DNA of 10,420 nucleotides, taken from contig JBFIPX010000109.1 in assembly GCA_041609895.1 (NCBI GenBank), positions 1 to 10,420 on the forward strand, written 5' to 3'. Source of the DNA: JAHHLP01 sp041609895. GTDB taxonomy: Bacteria; Bacteroidota; Rhodothermia; Rhodothermales; JABDKH01. Positions 6,994 to 10,420 of the stretch are shown piece by piece. Position numbers and translations under genes: made by a program. The notes below the pieces were generated by a model. That model ran no database searches. It saw only the letters and a program-made list of their open reading frames with translations, and had not been told where the DNA came from. The stretch's first letter is position 1; every line of letters begins with the position of its first letter.

Positions 6994-7024
6994 TGTCGGA
7001 TAACGTCTTCCCGACAATCCGACA
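6994..7024 (+). promoter_or_regulatory. Alternative-hairpin element in the pilin leader
   Basis: TGTCGGAT (6994-7001) pairs perfectly with ATCCGACA (7017-7024). Its first six bases can instead pair with a second CCGACA at 7011-7016. The two right arms are tandem direct copies, so the two hairpins are mutually exclusive. The element ends 41 bases before the start codon. It could be a leader switch or a repressor site; its core matches the repeat at 2754-2776. Confidence 0.4.
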
Positions 7025-7065
7025 CCGGTGAATTGAGACAAGATCATTTGTGAGGAGAGATTACA

Positions 7066-7500
7066 ATGGGTCAACAGCAACTTCTGCTGCTCGTACTTGG
7101 AATCGTGATTGTTGGACTGGCTGTAGTCGTCGGCATTCAGGCATTCGGAGAGAACCAGAAAAGGACAAACGCGGATGCACTGGCCAATGCCGGCATTCGC
7201 ATCGCATCCGACGCGCAGGCATGGATGATGAAGGCCACGGCCTTTGGTGGCGGTGGCAATAGCTGCGGGACCGGCGTTTGTGACTGGTCGGCGTTGACGT
7301 TCGCGCAGCTCGGCTACGCGGCTATTGCGGGTGTTTACACCGATCTGAACGGCAATTTCGAGCTTGACGTAAGCACGGCGACGCAGGTAGTGATTACCGG
7401 TACCAGTGTACCGAACGGCAACCAGGTGGAGGTGACGGTCACGGGCGGGAAGCCCGAGGATATTTCAACGCTTGTAATTACCGACTACGTCGAGAGCTGA
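7066..7500 (+). CDS. Type IV pilin-like protein with a minimal leader
   Basis: A 144-residue protein beginning MGQQQLLLLVLGIVIVG. Residues 6-24 form one hydrophobic helix that continues into a hydrophilic helix (to about residue 56), the layout of a type IV pilin N-terminus. If a prepilin peptidase cuts after G2, the leader is only two residues and the mature protein starts with Gln; the usual Glu at mature position 5 is absent. The small globular part has a close cysteine pair (C67, C72), an acidic loop YTDLNGNFELD (91-101) resembling a calcium-binding loop, and strands QVVITGTSV and QVEVTVTGG. GAGGAG about nine bases before the ATG is a strong ribosome binding site, and a strong terminator follows, so it is a single-gene, probably abundant transcript. 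I recall similar orphan proteins in Rhodothermia. A different membrane-anchored role is possible. Confidence 0.78.
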   Translation: MGQQQLLLLVLGIVIVGLAVVVGIQAFGENQKRTNADALANAGIRIASDAQAWMMKATAFGGGGNSCGTGVCDWSALTFAQLGYAAIAGVYTDLNGNFELDVSTATQVVITGTSVPNGNQVEVTVTGGKPEDISTLVITDYVES

Positions 7501-7544
7501 CGCGCTGAAACATCTTTGACCGCGTGATGAGGCGGTTTGGAGGC

Positions 7545-7590
7545 GGCATCTTCGCCGGGGTTTTTCCGGCGGGGATGCCGATCTCTTTTT
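7545..7590 (+). terminator. Intrinsic terminator of the pilin-like gene
   Basis: Bases 7545-7558 pair with 7566-7579 to give a 14-bp GC-rich stem (two G-U pairs) with a seven-base loop GGTTTTT, followed by GATCTC and a TTTTT run at 7586-7590. It starts 45 bases after the stop codon. The strength fits a highly expressed single gene. Confidence 0.85.
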
Positions 7591-7768
7591 GGTGCACCTT
7601 GGGCACACTTCGAGAGGATAGTCTATCCGCTCAAAGCGCACGCAGAATACTTGGGATCGAGCGATGTCTTGCCGTGGAGTGACCGACGTTATGGTCTGCA
7701 GGCGCAGTCTACCGTTCCACGTGTAACGGTGACGCCGAGCATTCGAATGACCGCGCGGTTGCGTCGTG

Positions 7769-8097
7769 CTAACTGCGGGGTTTCGATTCAGCCAGAATTG
7801 CATCAACGATGTGCGCTATCTCGGCGACTTCGGGGGCCGAAACATGTCATCCTCATAGCCGCCGAAGCTAATGCATCTGACTTCCGAAGCCACGTTGCTC
7901 CATTGGAGTCGATGCGTTTCGTTCGAGGCCGGGCTGAAATCGCCTCGTACGAGGGTGATCTGGGCGTGGAATTCTTCCGGCGAGTATCGCCGACGGGCAA
8001 GTTGCATGTAGCGGGCGATGCGTGCTCTTCGGCGAGCTTGACGACTCCTAACAGGGGTCGATCGCAGGAAGGAACGTGTTGTCGTGTTGGACGGCAC
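7769..8097 (-). pseudogene. Frameshifted remnant of an alpha/beta-hydrolase thioesterase domain
   Basis: From a GTG at 8097 the minus strand reads RIARYMQLARRRYSPEEFHAQ, ITLVRGD, then LQWSNVASEV and GGYEDDMFRPP. This is the pattern of the C-terminal part of NRPS/PKS-type thioesterase domains (a basic helix ending RRY, strand TLxR, W, and the segment after the catalytic His). The frame then ends at about 7816. One extra base in the C5 run at about 7832-7836 restores EVAEIAHIVDAILAES and a stop at 7769-7771, exactly the family's final helix. The catalytic His position (PGxH) appears to be Glu. A TGA lies directly before the GTG and no N-terminal half is found, so this is a decayed fragment. Gene remnant is my reading; a small live gene of 93 residues is the alternative. 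Confidence 0.5.
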
Positions 8098-8283
8098 TCA
8101 CGGTTTTGCTGTGCGGCACGTAATAAGCACGGACTTCAGGTGGCAGCGGTTTTCGTTTGCCGGAGTCCGTGCAATGTTAGTGTGTCAAGACGGACAATGC
8201 GTGATACAAGCTGAATGCTCGCAGGGTCTACCCGCACTTCGTTCCTGAGTCGGGGCTTATTGGATTTCGACCAGTGCGCCTGA
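8098..8283. other. Non-coding spacer between GNAT gene and thioesterase remnant
   Basis: No gene or clear terminator is seen. A minus-strand frame (about 8052-8180) encodes a short peptide (LPPEVRAYYVPHSKTVSAV in part) without a start codon or recognised family. It could be further decayed coding sequence. With the remnant and the terminator, nothing intact is coded from 7501 to 8283. Confidence 0.4.
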
Positions 8284-8973
8284 TTAGGTGGCGAGTGCAG
8301 GTCTCCGCTGAGTCCATCGAAGGAACGAGGGTCGGGGTGCGCGCTGAAGAAGCAGTGCGAGGTCCGCCGTTGGATCAGACCATACGAAGTTGAGGCCGAG
8401 GATTCTTAGGACGTGAATGCGCCCGTGATTCCGGTAACCGAGTCTGCGTACCGCCCGCAGCGAGTTTTCGTTCTTTGATTCAACGTACGCGACGATTCTG
8501 CGGTAGCCTGTTTTGCGCAAGGTCAAGCACGCGTTGGCAGATCCGAAAGCGTGAATGCGCCGGCCTCGGTATGCCGGATGAGTGTAAGATCGATACTTGT
8601 AGACGTCGCCGTCCTCGATTTCGATCTGAAGCCCTCTGAAGCATCGCGTCGGCATAAGAGAGTACCACCCGTAGGTCACGAGCACGTCGCCGTCAAAGAC
8701 GGCGTAGCAACGATCTCCTTTGGATTGTGCATAGTCTAGAAACTCCTCGGTCAGGTCGTTGGTCGGATTCGCGGCGTATCGCCTCATCTGAGACGCAGAT
8801 CTGAAGCTGTGTGTGTATTCCGAGGCGCCGTCGAAGTACTCTTCCGGGACGTCCTCGAGGCGCAACGAAATCGTATGAAGTGTGTGAAACGACCAGAGGT
8901 TTATCGATCTGAGTCGCATTTTGCGAAATGGATTCGTGAATGAGGCCCTTTCGCGTAGAGGGCCAAACATCAT
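8284..8973 (-). CDS. GNAT-family N-acetyltransferase
   Basis: A 229-residue cytoplasmic acyltransferase. The GNAT core lies in the second half: strand CYAVFDGDVLVTYGWYS (89-105), then YKYRSYTHPAYRGRRIHAFG (125-144) whose R136-G-R-R-I-H-A is the acetyl-CoA pyrophosphate loop (Q/RxxGxG/A variant), a helix, and the late VESKNENSLRAVRRLGYR (164-181), where Asn and Tyr contact CoA in this family. The N-terminal 60 residues have no recognised motif. It transfers an acyl group from acyl-CoA to an amine of unknown identity. Start at 8973 (a second ATG directly follows at 8970) lacks a good Shine-Dalgarno; ATG at residue 19 is another option. It is divergent from katG and upstream, on the same strand, of the thioesterase remnant. 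Confidence 0.82.
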   Translation of the reverse strand: MMFGPLRERASFTNPFRKMRLRSINLWSFHTLHTISLRLEDVPEEYFDGASEYTHSFRSASQMRRYAANPTNDLTEEFLDYAQSKGDRCYAVFDGDVLVTYGWYSLMPTRCFRGLQIEIEDGDVYKYRSYTHPAYRGRRIHAFGSANACLTLRKTGYRRIVAYVESKNENSLRAVRRLGYRNHGRIHVLRILGLNFVWSDPTADLALLLQRAPRPSFLRWTQRRPALAT

Positions 8974-9019
8974 GCCAGTTGACCCGGAAAAGCATTGGAT
9001 ATCTAAGTAAGGGGATTTT

Positions 9020-9057
9020 GCCGAGGGTTGCCCTGTACTCGTCGGCCTGCCCTCGGC
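9020..9057. repeat. GC-rich inverted repeat in the GNAT-katG intergenic region
   Basis: GCCGAGGG (9020-9027) and CCCTCGGC (9050-9057) are perfect 8-base inverted repeats around a 22-base spacer. There is no T-tract on either strand, so it is not an intrinsic terminator. It may be an operator or leader structure of either divergent gene. Confidence 0.35.
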
Positions 9058-9193
9058 CGCCGTCTCGCAGTCGCGCAGTTCATTCGGTTTTGTTCAATCC
9101 CGTTAACAAATCGGCAACTAATGCACACAAGCAGCCAGAACGGCCAGCAGACATGCGGGTAGGTGAATCTTCCGCATCCATCTGCGCCTTTTT

Positions 9194-9226
9194 TTGACAG
9201 TAAACACGTTCCGGGCGATCCTAATT
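9194..9226 (+). promoter_or_regulatory. Candidate katG promoter
   Basis: A TTGACA (9194-9199) follows a T7 run, and CTAATT (9221-9226) lies 21 bases downstream, longer than the standard 17. Read as a Bacteroidota promoter, TTTG (9193-9196) and TAATTTTC (9222-9229) are 25 bases apart, also too far. It is the best promoter-like region before katG, which starts about 45 bases later, but neither reading fits well. I could not identify an OxyR or PerR site. Confidence 0.28.
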
Positions 9227-9271
9227 TTCAAGTCTGAGATTTTGCGGTCAAATCGATACGAGGAAGCTTCA

Positions 9272-10420
9272 ATGAGTACGAACGGCAGTTGCCCGTTTAC
9301 CGGGGCCATGACCAAAAGCAGCGGTGGCGGTACGTCAAACCAGGACTGGTGGCCCAACCAGCTGAACCTGAGAATCCTTCATCAGCACTCGCCCGCATCC
9401 GATCCGCTGGGAGAGGACTTCGATTACGCCGAGGAATTCAAGAAGCTGGATCTCACGGCAGTCAAGCAGGACCTTTACGACCTGATGACGGACTCACAGG
9501 AGTGGTGGCCTGCCGACTACGGACACTACGGAGGGCTTTTCATCCGCATGGCATGGCACAGCGCCGGTACTTATCGGATCGGTGACGGTCGCGGAGGTTC
9601 GGGCTCGGGTACGCTGCGGTTCGCCCCCCTGAACAGCTGGCCCGACAACGGCAATCTCGACAAAGCACGACGTCTGCTCTGGCCCGTCAAGAAGAAATAC
9701 GGCAATAAGATCTCCTGGGCCGACCTGATGATCCTGGCCGGCAACTGCGCCCTTGAATCCATGGGCTTTAAGACATTCGGGTTTGCTGGCGGTCGAGAGG
9801 ATGTTTATGAGCCGGAAGAGGACACATACTGGGGAAGTGAGACTGAATGGCTGGGCGACAAGCGTTACAGCGGTGACCGCGAGCTTGAGGATCCGTTGGC
9901 TGCTGTCCAGATGGGTCTGATCTACGTGAACCCTGAGGGTCCCAACGGAGACCCCGATCCCGTGGCGTCCGGCCGCGACATCCGCGAGACGTTCAAGCGG
10001 ATGGCGATGAACGACTACGAGACGGTGGCCCTCACGGCCGGCGGCCACACCTTTGGCAAGATGCACGGCGCGGGTCCGGATTCCGCGTTGGGTCGTGAGC
10101 CCGAAGGAGCGCCGATCGAAGCGCAGGGACTTGGCTGGCTAAGCACTCACGGAAGCGGCAAGGGCCGCGACGCGATTACCAGCGGTCTGGAAGGTGCGTG
10201 GACGCCCGAGCCCACGAAGTGGGATATGGACTACTTCCGGGTCCTCTTCAAGTACGACTGGGAGCTGACGAAGAGCCCGTACGGCGCGTGGCAGTGGACC
10301 CCGAAAGACATTGAGGAGCAAGACATGGCTCCGGATCCAGAAGATCCGAAGCAGAAAGTGCCAATCGTGATGACCACGGCTGACATGGCCATGCGCTACG
10401 ATCCCGAATACGAGAAGATC
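9272..10420 (+). CDS. katG: Catalase-peroxidase KatG (N-terminal 383 residues, cut by window end)
   Basis: The frame is open from ATG 9272 to the last base, 383 codons of an enzyme usually about 720-740 residues long. KatG is a haem enzyme that destroys hydrogen peroxide (catalase) and oxidises organic donors (peroxidase). The distal haem pocket is visible: R92, W95, H96 in FIRMAWHSAGTYR, D125 in LNSWPDN. The proximal haem ligand is H259 in AGGHTFGK. All three residues of the Met-Tyr-Trp cross-link needed for catalase activity are present: W95, Y218 (LIYVNPEGP) and M244 (KRMAMND). No signal peptide, so cytoplasmic. GAGGAAG about eight bases before the ATG supports the start. Only the N-terminal, haem-binding half is in view. 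Confidence 0.97.
   Translation, partial: MSTNGSCPFTGAMTKSSGGGTSNQDWWPNQLNLRILHQHSPASDPLGEDFDYAEEFKKLDLTAVKQDLYDLMTDSQEWWPADYGHYGGLFIRMAWHSAGTYRIGDGRGGSGSGTLRFAPLNSWPDNGNLDKARRLLWPVKKKYGNKISWADLMILAGNCALESMGFKTFGFAGGREDVYEPEEDTYWGSETEWLGDKRYSGDRELEDPLAAVQMGLIYVNPEGPNGDPDPVASGRDIRETFKRMAMNDYETVALTAGGHTFGKMHGAGPDSALGREPEGAPIEAQGLGWLSTHGSGKGRDAITSGLEGAWTPEPTKWDMDYFRVLFKYDWELTKSPYGAWQWTPKDIEEQDMAPDPEDPKQKVPIVMTTADMAMRYDPEYEKI

Larger units (their letters stand above)
6526..7065. other. 540-base non-coding stretch with inverted repeats
   Basis: No convincing gene is present; the best frame (6707-6916) has no family-like features or ribosome binding site. Visible structures are a hairpin CGAGAC (6758-6763)/GTCTCG (6769-6774) extended by CTGT/ACAG (6753-6756, 6777-6780); a 10-base direct repeat TACGGTCGTG at 6725-6734 and 6845-6854, exactly 120 bases apart; and the TGTCGGAT/ATCCGACA repeat at 6994-7024. 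The stretch must carry the promoters of the lipoprotein (leftward) and of the pilin-like gene (rightward). A small RNA is possible but not shown. Confidence 0.6.

Noticed and set aside
7537..8214. Long + strand frame of 225 codons downstream of the pilin gene.
   Set aside because: It begins inside the terminator hairpin, has Arg/Ser-rich shadow-like composition, and lies opposite the thioesterase remnant.

Overview
The window is a chromosomal stretch of moderately high GC with about a dozen unrelated single genes. The best clue to the host is the small pilin-like protein at 7066: an almost leaderless Gln-Gln-Gln start followed at once by a long hydrophobic helix. I associate this with the Rhodothermia/Balneolia branch of Bacteroidota. 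Many starts lack a strong Shine-Dalgarno (M20 peptidase, both lipoproteins, GNAT), and one TAnnTTTG-like box is present; both fit Bacteroidota. This assignment comes from memory and inference, not from a search.

Layout, left to right: the last 21 codons of an unidentified + strand gene (1-66); a DinB/YfiT-like three-histidine protein (175-753, TTG start); an exported M20 zinc carboxypeptidase (926-2215); on the minus strand a 177-residue protein with two PARP-type zinc fingers (2221-2754); divergent from it an exported GyrI-like protein (2903-3535); a minus-strand zinc alcohol dehydrogenase (3599-4630); a minus-strand lipoprotein (4861-5286) divergent from a SnoaL/DUF4440-like protein (5427-5828); a cysteine-rich minus-strand lipoprotein (5905-6525); a 540-base non-coding stretch with several inverted repeats; the pilin-like gene (7066-7500) with a strong intrinsic terminator (7545-7590); the frameshifted remains of a thioesterase domain on the minus strand (7769-8097); a minus-strand GNAT acetyltransferase (8284-8973); and the first 383 codons of catalase-peroxidase katG (9272 to the window end).

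Genes rarely share an operon. Orientation flips at most junctions, giving three convergent pairs with gaps of 5 to 76 bases and several divergent intergenic regions. The proteins do not form an obvious pathway. Loose themes are the cell envelope (peptidase, two lipoproteins, exported GyrI-like protein, pilin) and stress or redox housekeeping (DinB-like, alcohol dehydrogenase, KatG).

The most notable item is the two-finger PARP-type protein. Its ligand spacing and the Ser-Gly-Arg-Ala lead-in closely match the DNA-break-sensing fingers of eukaryotic PARP-1, but it has no ADP-ribosyltransferase or ligase domain. Next are the minimal-leader pilin, a TGTCGG/CCGACA inverted repeat found both at the zinc-finger start codon and in the pilin leader, and the decaying thioesterase. 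I see no CRISPR array, tRNA, rRNA, insertion sequence or phage gene.
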